Notes: a model not told the origin generated them from the sequence alone. Positions 36,896 to 45,725 are shown, counted from the stretch's first letter. The stretch: 62,034 bases of DNA from Crocinitomicaceae bacterium (GCA_024643725.1 JAHEMJ010000016.1:1-62034); one strand, 5' to 3'. Program-made: numbers and translations.

Positions 36896-37483
36896 TTACT
36901 TTAAGTAATATGTTAAACTAATTGGAGTAGCAAGTCTCAACCAAGATTTCGTATTAATGTTTCTTTGTGAGTATGCATCAATCGAGGCCATAAAACTCAA
37001 TGGAATGTTTGTTTTTTGTCTGAAATCATAACCCAAACCTAGAACTTGAACATAGGGAAGTACAAAGGTGCTATAACCTCTTATGCCTGAAATTACATTC
37101 CCGTTATTATCCACCTCGTATGTTTTTCCATCTAAAAATGAGTGCATCCCACCAAATCCGAAATGCAATGGCTCAACCATTAAACCGTATTTTGTTGTAT
37201 ATCTATAGCCGCAACTTACATTTAAGACAAAACTTAAATCAGCTCGTGGATGTTTGAAAAAACTAAGATTAACTTTCAGTAAAAAAGCATGATAAACATT
37301 TATGGGGTCGATACCTGGTCTTGTTTTTTCATAAAAAGTATAATCATAACCGGCTCGCATTCCAAGACTTCCAAAACGATCATTGAAATACCCCAATGTT
37401 ATTCCGTGAACCGGTCTTATCGATTCTTGACTAAAACCAACTCTGACAATGAAAAGGAAAAGTAAAAGGATAAGTTTTTTCAT
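36896..37483 (-). CDS. Outer-membrane beta-barrel-like hypothetical protein
   Basis: I choose the ATG at 37483, because the signal peptide MKKLILLLFLFIVRVGFSQ starts there; the open frame extends upstream through a repeat in the HxlR gene. This gives 195 residues with alternating aromatic strands (YFNDRFGSLGMRAGYDYTF, FLLKVNLSFF, FVLPYVQVLGLGYDF) and an ending ISLTYYLK, suggesting a small outer-membrane barrel. No named family recognised. Its start is 3 bp from the HxlR stop, so they are likely co-transcribed. Confidence 0.7.
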   Translation of the reverse strand: MKKLILLLFLFIVRVGFSQESIRPVHGITLGYFNDRFGSLGMRAGYDYTFYEKTRPGIDPINVYHAFLLKVNLSFFKHPRADLSFVLNVSCGYRYTTKYGLMVEPLHFGFGGMHSFLDGKTYEVDNNGNVISGIRGYSTFVLPYVQVLGLGYDFRQKTNIPLSFMASIDAYSQRNINTKSWLRLATPISLTYYLK

Positions 37484-37485
37484 CT

Positions 37486-37947
37486 TTAATATCTTATAAC
37501 GTTTTCGGGCTTGGCGAGGGTGGCGATTTTCACCATCCCGATAGCTTTCGGGATTGACGAGGAGAAAAGAACCGTCACTTTTATCAAACACATATTATGT
37601 GCCGTTTTTTTTAAGTCTTGTTTTTCTATCATTTTCAATCCATAGTTTCTGATTGACGTGATTAATTTTAAGATGTCTTTACCTTGCTCTGTCAATGAAT
37701 ATTCTGTCTTGGGTGGTACAACAGCAAAAACCTTTCTATTAATGTAACCGTCTTGTTCCAATTCTCTTAATTGTGTTGTCAACATTTTGTCTGATATGTG
37801 GGGAATGTCTTTTCGTAATTCTCCATATCGCATAGTGTTATTTTTTAGTCGCCATAAAATAGGTGCTTTCCAAGTTCCACCAATCTGTTCCATTACTAAC
37901 TGAACAGGATTGTAGTAAATTTTTCCGTTGTATTTAAAGTCTGACAT
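37486..37947 (-). CDS. HxlR-family transcriptional regulator with an abnormal C-terminal tail
   Basis: A winged-helix MarR-like regulator of the HxlR family. The N-terminal ~110 residues are typical: PVQLVMEQIGGTWKAPILWRL (recognition-helix start ~14-34), MRYGELRKDIPHISDKMLTTQLRELEQDGYI (~39-69) and the wing VVPPKTEYSLTEQGKDIL. The usual redox Cys near the N-terminus is absent. Residues ~113-153 do not look like the family and are encoded by a repeat with the 20-bp palindrome at 37535-37554, so the original stop seems lost. The gene is divergent from an SDR gene (125 bp), which it probably controls. Confidence 0.85.
   Translation of the reverse strand: MSDFKYNGKIYYNPVQLVMEQIGGTWKAPILWRLKNNTMRYGELRKDIPHISDKMLTTQLRELEQDGYINRKVFAVVPPKTEYSLTEQGKDILKLITSIRNYGLKMIEKQDLKKTAHNMCLIKVTVLFSSSIPKAIGMVKIATLAKPENVIRY
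37535..37554. repeat. 20-bp palindrome ATCCCGA...TCGGGAT inside the HxlR reading frame
   Basis: ATCCCGA and TCGGGAT arms flank TAGCTT. This type of short palindrome is frequent between genes in Bacteroidota. Here it is read in frame as part of the HxlR tail. Confidence 0.6.
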
Positions 37948-38072
37948 TAGTTAAAACTGTTTATTTTATTAATACTTTCAAAAAAGTATGTATCGCACTA
38001 ATATGTTATACTGTGCGCAAAAGTATATATAGTTAATAATTTTGTGACACAAAAATTAAAATAAATATAAAA
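37948..38072. promoter_or_regulatory. Divergent HxlR/SDR intergenic region with repeated motif
   Basis: AAAAAGTATGTATCGCAC (~37981-37998) and CAAAAGTATATATAG (~38019-38033) share the core AAAAGTATNTAT about 37 bp apart in direct orientation. They are candidate HxlR sites. No perfect dyad is seen. Confidence 0.35.
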
Positions 38073-38810
38073 ATGAAAAAAATAGCATTAATTACAGGAG
38101 CCTCTAAAGGACTTGGTTTTGAAACAGCCTTACAGTTAGGTAAAAAAGGATTTACAGTAATTGTCACTGCCCGTACCCAACAGAAAAGTGACGAAGCCGC
38201 AACAAAATTAAAAACAAAAGACATTGATGCTTTGGGTGTACAATTAGATGTGAATAGTAGCAAGGACATTACTAATCTCGTAAGTTTTTTAACTGAGCGA
38301 TTTGGAAAATTAGATATATTGGTTAATAATGCCGGAGTGCAATTAGATTTTCCTGGATTTATGCCCGGAAATTCAACAGAAACAGTTTCAATGGAAATAT
38401 TGAAGCAGACTTTTGAAACTAATTTCTTCGCACCAATCGCATTAACACAACAGTTATTGCCATTATTAAAAAAATCAGATGCCGGCAGAATAGTCAATGT
38501 ATCAAGTATTATGGGTTCATTGGCTCTTCATGCCGATGCAGGTTCTCCAATTTACGGTATAAAATTATTAGCATATAATTCATCCAAAACAGCGTTAAAT
38601 CAGTTTACTTTGCATTTGGCTGAAGCATTGAAAGATACTTTGATAAAAGTAAATTCGGCTCATCCAGGTTGGGTAAAAACAGATTTAGGAGGAGAGTATG
38701 CTCCGATGTCAATTGAAGATGGTGTAAAAACAATTGTAGATTTGAGCACACTTGATGTAAATGGAAAAACAGGTACATTTATACATTTAGGCGAATCATT
38801 GCCGTGGTAA
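38073..38810 (+). CDS. Short-chain dehydrogenase/reductase (SDR)
   Basis: A 245-residue classical SDR with Rossmann motif TGASKGLG (8-15), NNAGV (~88-92), catalytic Ser in VSSIMG (~147), the YXXXK equivalent YNSSK (~171-175) and PGWVKTDLGG (~205). It reduces carbonyl compounds with NAD(P)H; the substrate is unknown. Together with the following reductase gene (11-bp gap) and divergent HxlR it forms a stress-type regulated pair common in accessory DNA. Confidence 0.92.
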   Translation: MKKIALITGASKGLGFETALQLGKKGFTVIVTARTQQKSDEAATKLKTKDIDALGVQLDVNSSKDITNLVSFLTERFGKLDILVNNAGVQLDFPGFMPGNSTETVSMEILKQTFETNFFAPIALTQQLLPLLKKSDAGRIVNVSSIMGSLALHADAGSPIYGIKLLAYNSSKTALNQFTLHLAEALKDTLIKVNSAHPGWVKTDLGGEYAPMSIEDGVKTIVDLSTLDVNGKTGTFIHLGESLPW

Positions 38811-38821
38811 TTAAAAAATAA

Positions 38822-39433
38822 ATGAATATTGCAATCATAGGAACAGGAAATGTTGGAGGTGCTTTAGCCACCAACTGGTCAAAAAAAGGACACACAATAA
38901 ATTTAGGTGTGGAGGATGTCAATAATTTCAAAGGCATTGAGTTGTTGAAAAATGAAAGCACAAAAGTTTTTTCAATTAATGAAGCCGTTTCAAAATCGGA
39001 AGTTATCTTAATTGCTATACCACCTACTGCCATTTTTAATGTTATTGAAAAACTGGGTGATGTATCAGACAAGGTAATTATTGATGCTACCAATGCGGTT
39101 CGACAAACACCTGAGCCTTACAAAACAGTCTATCATTGTCTAGCTAATAAAACACGAGCCGAAGTTGTAAAATGTTTTAATAGTACGGGTTTTGAAAATA
39201 TGCTGAACCCTGTCTATAATGGCGAAGGCATTGATATGTTTATGGCTGGCGATAGTGAAAAGGCAAAGTCTGTCGCCCGGCAATTAGCCTTGGATAATGG
39301 TTTTAGTTGTTGTCTTGATTTTGGCAAGTCCGACAAAGTAGAACTGTTAGAAAAATTTGCTTTGTCTTGGATAAACTTAGCTATAATGCAAGGTTATGGT
39401 CGCAATATGGCATTTAAAGTTGTCAGGAGATAA
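38822..39433 (+). CDS. NADP-dependent F420-reductase-like oxidoreductase
   Basis: The 203 residues have the dinucleotide motif IIGTGNVGGALA (4-15) and the NADP_oxidoreductase_F420-type layout, including CFNSTGFENMLNP (~119-131) and a C-terminal dimer helix WINLAIMQGYGRNMAFKVVRR. Bacteroidota generally lack F420, so NADP-linked reduction of another substrate is likely. It follows the SDR gene with an 11-bp gap. TAACGTTTT (39465) lies 31 bp after its stop. Confidence 0.87.
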   Translation: MNIAIIGTGNVGGALATNWSKKGHTINLGVEDVNNFKGIELLKNESTKVFSINEAVSKSEVILIAIPPTAIFNVIEKLGDVSDKVIIDATNAVRQTPEPYKTVYHCLANKTRAEVVKCFNSTGFENMLNPVYNGEGIDMFMAGDSEKAKSVARQLALDNGFSCCLDFGKSDKVELLEKFALSWINLAIMQGYGRNMAFKVVRR

Positions 39434-39750
39434 GTTGTCGTTTCTGTTTAGTTATAATGGCACCTAACGTTTTGCTAACCGCCATAAGTTGTGGAAATCT
39501 CTGATTACAAAGTTAAATAAAAGACACTAAAAAATAACTTCATTTGAACTGGTTCACGACTACCCTTAATTTCGTTTCGGATGGACGTAAATGGGTGCTT
39601 AACAAGGAAAACCAAGCTGCTGCGCAAAAAACTATACTGTTTACCAAGATCGAATTTCCGCTTTCACACTTCACTCTCGCTTTGAAAGAAAAGCGCAAAT
39701 ACAAGTGTGAGAAGGAGAGTGAGAGTGAGAGTGAGGGTGAGGAAAAAAGA
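39434..39750. repeat. Non-coding repeat-rich spacer between the island and the tRNA
   Basis: Contains TAACGTTTT (39465-39473), a block at 39558-39612 resembling 34348-34402, a CACACTT/AAGTGTG inverted repeat (39665-39671 and 39703-39709) and a GAGAGT hexamer run (39715-39738: three exact copies and one GAGGGT). The reading frame at 39544-39789 crosses these repeats and is not convincing. Confidence 0.55.
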
Positions 39751-39786
39751 AAAAGCGCTAATCTTTGCAGACTGCGCTTTTCTTTT
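39751..39786 (-). terminator. Terminator of the initiator tRNA
   Basis: On the minus strand AAAAAGCGC and GCGCTTTTT form a stem around a ~15-nt loop with T-rich tail, starting 4 nt after the tRNA 3' end. Confidence 0.75.
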
Positions 39787-39789
39787 TAG

Positions 39790-39862
<73 letters not shown>

Positions 39863-39895
39863 ATATATCTTTATCTATTGCTTTACTTCTATTAA

Positions 39896-39949
39896 ATTTC
39901 GGGTTTTGTTCCCGACGAGCTACTCCGCCGCGGCGGACTCCACCCCGCA
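39896..39949 (-). pseudogene. Decayed tandem copy of the initiator tRNA
   Basis: The 5' half of the tRNA is repeated: TGCGGGGTGGAG, then AGTAGCTCGTCGGG, then a changed anticodon loop (AACAAAA in place of CTCATAA) and CCCGA. The D-loop holds the perfect 14-bp palindrome TCCGCCGCGGCGGA (39924-39937). The T-arm and 3' acceptor strand are missing. The 5' flank (~20 nt, agcaatagataaagatata) is identical in both copies, which proves tandem duplication. Confidence 0.8.
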
Positions 39950-40036
39950 ATATATCTTTATCTATTGCTTTTATTTTGATCAGTAATGAAACTGATTGAC
40001 AACTGTTGTCGATTCGTTTATCGTTGGTTGCGGGTA

Positions 40037-40069
40037 CAAAGATACGACATTTATTGTGAATCCAACAAA
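40037..40069 (-). promoter_or_regulatory. Promoter of the tRNA-fMet unit
   Basis: On the minus strand TATCTTTG (40044-40037) is an exact -7 box. TTG at 40065-40063 is 18 bp upstream, and TTTG at 40069-40066 is 21 bp upstream. Transcription would pass first through the decayed tRNA copy, then the intact one. Confidence 0.65.
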
Positions 40070-40075
40070 TTTTAT

Positions 40076-42142
40076 TTAACCTACTGTTGGACCTTCGCCA
40101 AATTCTTTTTCAGACGCAAGAAAACTTAAGGCTCCTGAAGCATCTTCCGCCATTAAAATCATTCCTTGGGATTCAATGCCACGAATTTTTCTCGGTGCTA
40201 AGTTCAATAAAACTAAAACAGTCTTTCCAACGATTTCTTCGGGAGAATAATGCTCAGCAATTCCTGAAACAATCGTTCGTTCGTCAATCCCAGTATGAAC
40301 TTGGAGCTTGAGTAACTTATCCGCATTTTCTACTTTTTCGGCGCTAAGTATTTTCCCCATGCGCATGTCCATTTTACTGAAATCGTCAAAGTTGATTAGT
40401 TCTTTCATAGGTGGATAGTTTGATGTTTGTTGATTACTCGCGTGAAGTTTGTCTACTTCAGCTTGTACCAAGACATCTTCAATTTTTGTAAATAAAATAT
40501 GGGCTTCACCAATTTGGTGTCCAGCTGCAAGCATCGAAGCACTTCCAAACGCCTCCCAATTTAATGCTTCGGCGTTCAACATTTTCCCTAATTTCTGCGC
40601 AGTTGCAGGTAAAAATAGCTGACTTGCGATTTGTAAATTAGCGGTAATCTGTAAGGCAACAAATAAAATGGTTTGAACACGCTCCGGATCTGTTTTAATC
40701 AGTTTCCATGGTTCTTGATCGGCCAGGTATTTATTTCCAATGCGAGCGATCTGCATCATCTCCGTTTGAGCTTCACGGATTTTATACGCATACATCAACT
40801 CAGAAATGCGTTTCGGTGCTTGTTCAAGTTCTTGAAAGACGGTTTCGTCTTCTGCGGTGAAGGACTTTGGACTCGGAATAATTCCTTCGTAGTATTTATG
40901 TGTTAATACCAAGGTTCGATTCACAAAATTCCCATAGATATCGGCCAATTCTGAATTGACACGCGTTTGAAATTCTTTCCATGTAAATTCGGAATCCTTG
41001 CTCTCAGGTGCAATGGCGCTGAGTACATATTTTAACTCATCAATCTTATCTGGATAGGCCTCCAAATATTCGTGCAACCATACGGCCCAATTGCGAGAAG
41101 TGGAAAATTTATCACCTTCCAAATTCAAGAACTCATACGCTGGAACATTATCTGGTAGAATAAAATTCCCATGGTCTTTCAATAATATTGGAAAGATAAT
41201 GGCATGAAATACGATGTTATCTTTCCCGATGAAATGGACCAATTTACGGTCGCCAGCTTCGGACTTTGTCCAATAGTTTCGCCAATCTTTTCCATTGTCA
41301 AGCGCCCATTGTTTGGTGGCAGAAATGTATCCAATTGGTGCATCTAACCAGACGTAAAGAACTTTTCCTTCTGCATTAGGCAATGGAACTTTGACACCCC
41401 AATCTAAATCGCGTGTCATGGCACGTGGTTTTAATCCACCGTTGATCCAGGACATGCATTGTCCAATGACTTGGTTTCTCCACAACTTTGGATCGTGTTG
41501 TTGTTCTCCGTCTAAGACCCCGTTTTGAATCCACTCTTTCAACCACGTTTCATGTTGATCCATCGGCAAATACCAATGAGATGTTGACTTTAAGACAGGT
41601 GTTTTACCACTTAAGGTAGAGGTAGGTTGGATGAGGTCTGTTGGACTCAAATCGCTTCCACATTTTTCACATTGGTCACCGTATGCTCCGGCGTTTTGAC
41701 ATTTCGGACAAGTCCCAGTGATGTAACGGTCAGCTAAAAATTGTTGGTATTCCTCGTCGTAATATTGCTCAGAGGTTTCTTCGATGAATTTTCCAGTGTC
41801 GTACAATTGTTTGAAAAAAGCAGCGGATGTTTCATGGTGTAATTCGGATGACGTGCGATGAAAGATATCGAACGAAATATCGAATTTTTCAAAGGCGCCT
41901 TTGATGATGCCATTGTATTTATCGACGATGTCTTTGGGTGTTAATCCATCTTTCTTTGCGCGCAAAGTGATGGCTGCACCATGTTCGTCACTCCCACATA
42001 TAAAGACAACATCGTGCTGATTCATGCGCAAAAAGCGAACGAAAATATCTGCTGGTAAATAAACACCTGCGACGTGTCCTAAATGTAAAGGTCCGTTTGC
42101 ATAAGGCAATGCAGCGGTGACGGTATAGCTTGCTTTTTTCAT
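40076..42142 (-). CDS. metG: Methionyl-tRNA synthetase
   Basis: Charges tRNA-Met and initiator tRNA. I choose the ATG at 42142 (MKKASYTVTAALPYANGP): the extra 10 codons of the longer frame lie over the promoter. This gives 688 residues with the HIGH-type motif PYANGPLHLGH (~12-22), a zinc knuckle with two CxxC pairs (CPKC...CEKC, ~148-165), the KMSKS-type KFSTSRN (~335), an anticodon-binding helical domain and a C-terminal EMAP/Trbp111-like tRNA-binding domain (~583-688, INFDDFSKMDMRMGKI). A decayed and an intact initiator tRNA lie just downstream. Confidence 0.97.
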   Translation of the reverse strand: MKKASYTVTAALPYANGPLHLGHVAGVYLPADIFVRFLRMNQHDVVFICGSDEHGAAITLRAKKDGLTPKDIVDKYNGIIKGAFEKFDISFDIFHRTSSELHHETSAAFFKQLYDTGKFIEETSEQYYDEEYQQFLADRYITGTCPKCQNAGAYGDQCEKCGSDLSPTDLIQPTSTLSGKTPVLKSTSHWYLPMDQHETWLKEWIQNGVLDGEQQHDPKLWRNQVIGQCMSWINGGLKPRAMTRDLDWGVKVPLPNAEGKVLYVWLDAPIGYISATKQWALDNGKDWRNYWTKSEAGDRKLVHFIGKDNIVFHAIIFPILLKDHGNFILPDNVPAYEFLNLEGDKFSTSRNWAVWLHEYLEAYPDKIDELKYVLSAIAPESKDSEFTWKEFQTRVNSELADIYGNFVNRTLVLTHKYYEGIIPSPKSFTAEDETVFQELEQAPKRISELMYAYKIREAQTEMMQIARIGNKYLADQEPWKLIKTDPERVQTILFVALQITANLQIASQLFLPATAQKLGKMLNAEALNWEAFGSASMLAAGHQIGEAHILFTKIEDVLVQAEVDKLHASNQQTSNYPPMKELINFDDFSKMDMRMGKILSAEKVENADKLLKLQVHTGIDERTIVSGIAEHYSPEEIVGKTVLVLLNLAPRKIRGIESQGMILMAEDASGALSFLASEKEFGEGPTVG

Positions 42143-42148
42143 TGACAG

Positions 42149-42156
42149 CAAAGATA
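42149..42156 (-). promoter_or_regulatory. -7 promoter box (TATCTTTG) of metG
   Basis: An exact TAnnTTTG match ending 6 nt before the metG ATG at 42142. It decides the start choice, since the longer frame begins upstream of it. No clear -33 TTTG. Confidence 0.5.
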
Positions 42157-42204
42157 ATAAAAGCAAAGGCATCTTACCGAATTTCCTAGGCCCAAAAGTT
42201 TGGA

Positions 42205-42240
42205 CAAAAAAAAAGGGCCGACGAGTCGACCCTTTTCTTA
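42205..42240 (-). terminator. Terminator of the PA-domain protein gene
   Basis: On the minus strand AAAAGGGTCGAC and GTCGGCCCTTTT form a stem followed by nine T residues. Confidence 0.8.
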
Positions 42241-42253
42241 TTCGAAGTTCGAA

Positions 42254-43999
42254 TTATTTTTTAACCACATTGAATTGAGCTGTTTTACCGTTTTCAAGTA
42301 CTACGTTGAAAATGTAAACACCCGCCTCTAAATTCGCGATGTTTAAGTCTGCTTTACCAGCAGTTAAGTTTACGTTTTGTGCAACTGCAACTTTACCAGC
42401 AACATCTGTTACTGTTAAGTTTGCTGTTCCTTCTCCATCGATAGAAATCGTTACAACATCTGTAGCTGGATTTGGATAAGCCATACCTTCAACAGTGTTT
42501 AATTCATTGATTCCAACAGCTCCAGCAACTTTCAATGCAATTGAGCTTGGTACATCTGCACCGAATCCAGCTGCAAAGTACGTTCCATCACTTTCGTTTG
42601 GAGACATTGGTTGTAAGTAGTAAGACTCGTTCCAAGTGTAGTTCGTCGCATTTTCGTGTCCTAAGTACAAGCTTAAGTTTACTGTTTGAACACACGCTAA
42701 ATAACGTTGATTGTCTTCTAAGTTAGCCGGTGCTGAAAATGCTCCGTAAACTGTTTCTCCTTGTAAGTCACCTGGATAGTAGTAGAATCCAGAAGCAACC
42801 TCTGTTAATATTGTGAATCCTAAGTTAGCGTCGTTCAAATCTGTAAATGCATCTTCCCATTTGTATAAGTACAATGCCATTTCTTCACCTGTTAACAATA
42901 CACCAGAAGCTGTACTTGTTGTTCCAGAGAAGAAAATACCTTCCACACTCATGCGGCTTGCATTTGGATCATTGATTACTGAACAAACAGAGAATGTTTG
43001 GTTGTTTGTAGATGGACGGTAGTAGTTTCCACCAGCTGGCAATCCTGTTGTAGCATCTGCTTGCGCATATGAGTACAAGGAGTCTGAAATAGTAAATGTT
43101 GTAGTCAACACGTTATCTGCATTGTAATCATCAGCAACACCTAAATTAACAGTGTACGTTAATGTATACGTTCCTGTTGGATACGTAGCCAAAGAGAACT
43201 GAGGCAATGTGGATGCTCCACCTGGATAAACATCTGTACTATCACCAGCAGCAAGAGACAAACCTGAAACAGTATTATCATAAACAGTTGCTCCAGATGG
43301 GTTCGTGATTTTTGCATTTAAGGAAATCGTTGATTGCGCTTGGTTTCCGTAGTTGTAAATACGTGTACCTAAATCAGCGTTAAATTCCGTTCCATTTTGT
43401 GCAATCATAGCAGGAATAATCGCTTGTTTAGGAAGTAAAGTAGCGTTTGCTGAGATACCTGCATCATTTGCAAATAATCCAGTTTTGTTTCCTAAGAACA
43501 TCACAACTGGTCCGCTCGCCATTTGATTCACAATGGCATCACCATCAGAATTCTGGATCATCACAACTGGAATCGTCACAGTAGCACCACTTGCTCCAGC
43601 TCCCATCGAAATAACTGCTGGATCACGGTTAATGATGATTACGGCAACAGCTCCCGCGTTTTGCGCGTTCAATGCTTTAGCACCAAACTCACAAGTGTTA
43701 CGGTAAATCACAGCGATTTTTCCAGTTAAGTTGTTAATCAATGGATTACAACCTTCTTGTGAAATTGGGTGACCTTGCGCATTCGTCCCTGTACTTCCGT
43801 CTTCTACCAACATCAAGGTATCTTGTACGTATGTACCAGGAATATTAAAGTCAGGTGTTCCCCATCCACTTGCAGGATCAGCCCATGTGTGCGTGTAATT
43901 CGCAACAATTGATTGCGGAGAAACCCCCGCTACAATTACCTGAGCGTTTGACATATAGGTCAATGCTAAGGCACTAATAGTAAGTAATAATTTTCTCAT
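42254..43999 (-). CDS. T9SS-sorted secreted protein with protease-associated (PA) domain
   Basis: I choose the ATG at 43999, where the signal peptide MRKLLLTISALALTYMSNAQ begins; the frame is open further upstream. This gives 581 residues: a PA domain (~35-175; LTGKIAVIYRNTCEFGAKA, NAGAVAVIIINRDP, TIPVVMIQNSDGDAIV), a domain with Ig-like strands (~200-310), a further beta-rich region and a type A sorting domain (~505-581, AYPNPATDVVTISID ... NGKTAQFNVVKK). PA domains usually accompany proteases but no protease domain is present, so a binding role is likely. The gene stands alone between two terminators. Confidence 0.88.
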   Translation of the reverse strand: MRKLLLTISALALTYMSNAQVIVAGVSPQSIVANYTHTWADPASGWGTPDFNIPGTYVQDTLMLVEDGSTGTNAQGHPISQEGCNPLINNLTGKIAVIYRNTCEFGAKALNAQNAGAVAVIIINRDPAVISMGAGASGATVTIPVVMIQNSDGDAIVNQMASGPVVMFLGNKTGLFANDAGISANATLLPKQAIIPAMIAQNGTEFNADLGTRIYNYGNQAQSTISLNAKITNPSGATVYDNTVSGLSLAAGDSTDVYPGGASTLPQFSLATYPTGTYTLTYTVNLGVADDYNADNVLTTTFTISDSLYSYAQADATTGLPAGGNYYRPSTNNQTFSVCSVINDPNASRMSVEGIFFSGTTSTASGVLLTGEEMALYLYKWEDAFTDLNDANLGFTILTEVASGFYYYPGDLQGETVYGAFSAPANLEDNQRYLACVQTVNLSLYLGHENATNYTWNESYYLQPMSPNESDGTYFAAGFGADVPSSIALKVAGAVGINELNTVEGMAYPNPATDVVTISIDGEGTANLTVTDVAGKVAVAQNVNLTAGKADLNIANLEAGVYIFNVVLENGKTAQFNVVKK

Positions 44000-44067
44000 A
44001 GTTGATTTTTTAAAATGATTTTGGCTAAAGTTAATACAAAATGAAAAATAAACAAAAGTAAAGTGAA

Positions 44068-44098
44068 TAAAAAAAGCCGTCTTTTGGACGGCTTTCAA
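44068..44098 (-). terminator. Terminator of the PiT operon
   Basis: On the minus strand AAAGCCGTC and GACGGCTTT form a stem with a 4-nt loop, then a T run. Confidence 0.8.
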
Positions 44099-44115
44099 TA
44101 TTTAAACGAGCTGAA

Positions 44116-45702
44116 TTATCTTAACCATAGAATTAAATAGTAAAAGATAGCAGCTAATCCAGCACTTACAGGAATGGTCAGAATCCACGCCCAAAGTAAG
44201 TTGATGGTCACTCCCCAGCGCACTGCGCTAAGTCGTTTTGTCGCACCAACTCCAATAATTGAACCCGTAATGGTGTGTGTCGTTGAAACTGGGATTCCAA
44301 ACTGAGATACGGTAAACAGGGTCAATGCCCCTGCGGTTTCGGCACAAACACCTTCCAACGGTGTGACCTTCGTAATCTTAGTTCCCATTGTTTTAACGAT
44401 CTTCCATCCACCCATTAAGGTCCCAAGTCCGATCATCAAGTAACATCCAAATGCAATCCAAAATGGCATTGTTTCAGAGTGAACTTTTGTTTTGATTTTA
44501 AATCCTTCTTTCAATTCGCCTGATTTTTCATCCACATAGTTTCCGAAAATTCCAGCATACGCATATTTCGCATTTAATGCCTTATCATTGAAAACGGTGT
44601 CATGTGTTTTTGCATCACACAGCGCATCACCAAGCGTGTATACTTCGATTTTCTCCAATTTGTCATCAATGTCCTTAAAACTAGGAACGGTAGCGTTGGC
44701 AAAAGCAGGATCAAGTTTTCCTTCTTTGTCATAAACGACTTTACCAGTTGATGCGTCTACAATTGCTTTGTTTTCAAGAAAGTAAACAGTGCTGTCAAAT
44801 TGTGCTACTTCAGGCTTGAATTTTTCCAATTTATCATCAGCATTGTGGTATTCAATCTGCATCAATTCGGTGATTTGAAGGTCTTTTGGAACAGCCTCAT
44901 CTAATTTGCCTTGTCGTCCCATGTTGCCATACACCAACAAAGCAGCACAGATAATACCCATCACTTTTTGTGAATCCGCACCACCATGTCCAAGCGAGAA
45001 CGCTGCCGAGGAAAGCAACTGCAAACGTTTGTGCATGTTTGCTTCTTTCAAAGCAGATGGTTTTTTGCTATGTGCAAGTTCGAACCATATGTACACAATA
45101 ATGAAAATACTGATCATTCCAATGACAATGTACAACATGATTGGTTTCATATCAATGTACTCAATCATGTACTGCATCACCATGATCGTAATTGCTGAGA
45201 GTCCAAGAATCACTAACATTTTCTTCCAAAATGAGCGACTAATGGTAACTACAGCGATGAGATAGGCGATGAATCCACCAATAATTGGCGCTAGGAAAAT
45301 GAATAAAATCACTTTTAAAATTTCTCCAGATTCAATTACCCCGAATCCAGCATGTGCAACTGCCGCTCCTGCGAATCCACCTATTAATGTGTGAGAAGAA
45401 GAGGAAGGAATTCCTAACCACCACGTCAATAAATTCCAAAATGTGGCAGCCAATAATCCGGCAAGGATGACCCAAAGATCGATGGCATTGCTATCAACTG
45501 TTTTTGCCACTGTATTTCCAACACTCATGTCGAAAACCCAGAATGCAATAATGTTGAAGGCTGCAGCCCAAACAACCGCTTGGAAAGGAGTCAATACTTT
45601 CGTCGAAACTACCGTTGCAATCGAATTGGCAGCATCGTGGAAACCATTAACTAGGTCAAATAGTAGGGCGATCGCAATCACCACCATTAATAAAGTAAAC
45701 AT
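44116..45702 (-). CDS. PiT-family inorganic phosphate transporter
   Basis: Low-affinity proton- or sodium-coupled phosphate (or metal-phosphate) symporter in the inner membrane. The 528 residues have the two inverted PiT signature halves: GFHDAANSIATVVSTKVLTP (~21-40) and, in the second half, GVCAETAGALTLFTVSQFGIPVSTTH (~450-475); a soluble loop of about 150 residues (~265-415) lies between the membrane halves, longer than in E. coli PitA. It follows the DUF47 gene by 23 bp on the same strand; such pairs are usual and DUF47 proteins are thought to regulate PiT. Confidence 0.94.
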   Translation of the reverse strand: MFTLLMVVIAIALLFDLVNGFHDAANSIATVVSTKVLTPFQAVVWAAAFNIIAFWVFDMSVGNTVAKTVDSNAIDLWVILAGLLAATFWNLLTWWLGIPSSSSHTLIGGFAGAAVAHAGFGVIESGEILKVILFIFLAPIIGGFIAYLIAVVTISRSFWKKMLVILGLSAITIMVMQYMIEYIDMKPIMLYIVIGMISIFIIVYIWFELAHSKKPSALKEANMHKRLQLLSSAAFSLGHGGADSQKVMGIICAALLVYGNMGRQGKLDEAVPKDLQITELMQIEYHNADDKLEKFKPEVAQFDSTVYFLENKAIVDASTGKVVYDKEGKLDPAFANATVPSFKDIDDKLEKIEVYTLGDALCDAKTHDTVFNDKALNAKYAYAGIFGNYVDEKSGELKEGFKIKTKVHSETMPFWIAFGCYLMIGLGTLMGGWKIVKTMGTKITKVTPLEGVCAETAGALTLFTVSQFGIPVSTTHTITGSIIGVGATKRLSAVRWGVTINLLWAWILTIPVSAGLAAIFYYLILWLR

Positions 45703-45725
45703 AGACGTATAGTTCTAGTTAAAAA

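Larger units (their letters stand above)
34601..39473. mobile_element. AT-rich accessory island delimited by TAACGTTTT motifs
   Basis: The segment is visibly more AT-rich than its surroundings and holds accessory genes only. The 9-mer TAACGTTTT occurs at 34622-34630, 37497-37505 and 39465-39473, each next to the 3' end of a gene, dividing the segment into two modules: esterase/hydrolase/barrel and HxlR/SDR/reductase. No integrase or transposase is present. Transfer as cassettes is inference. Confidence 0.4.

Noticed and set aside
34601..39473. Prophage or integrative element
   Set aside because: No integrase, transposase, phage structural or relaxase gene is present; only repeat motifs suggest mobility.
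44906..45265. 119-codon plus-strand frame opposite PiT
   Set aside because: Antisense to a certain transporter gene; hydrophobic pattern mirrors the membrane helices of PiT.
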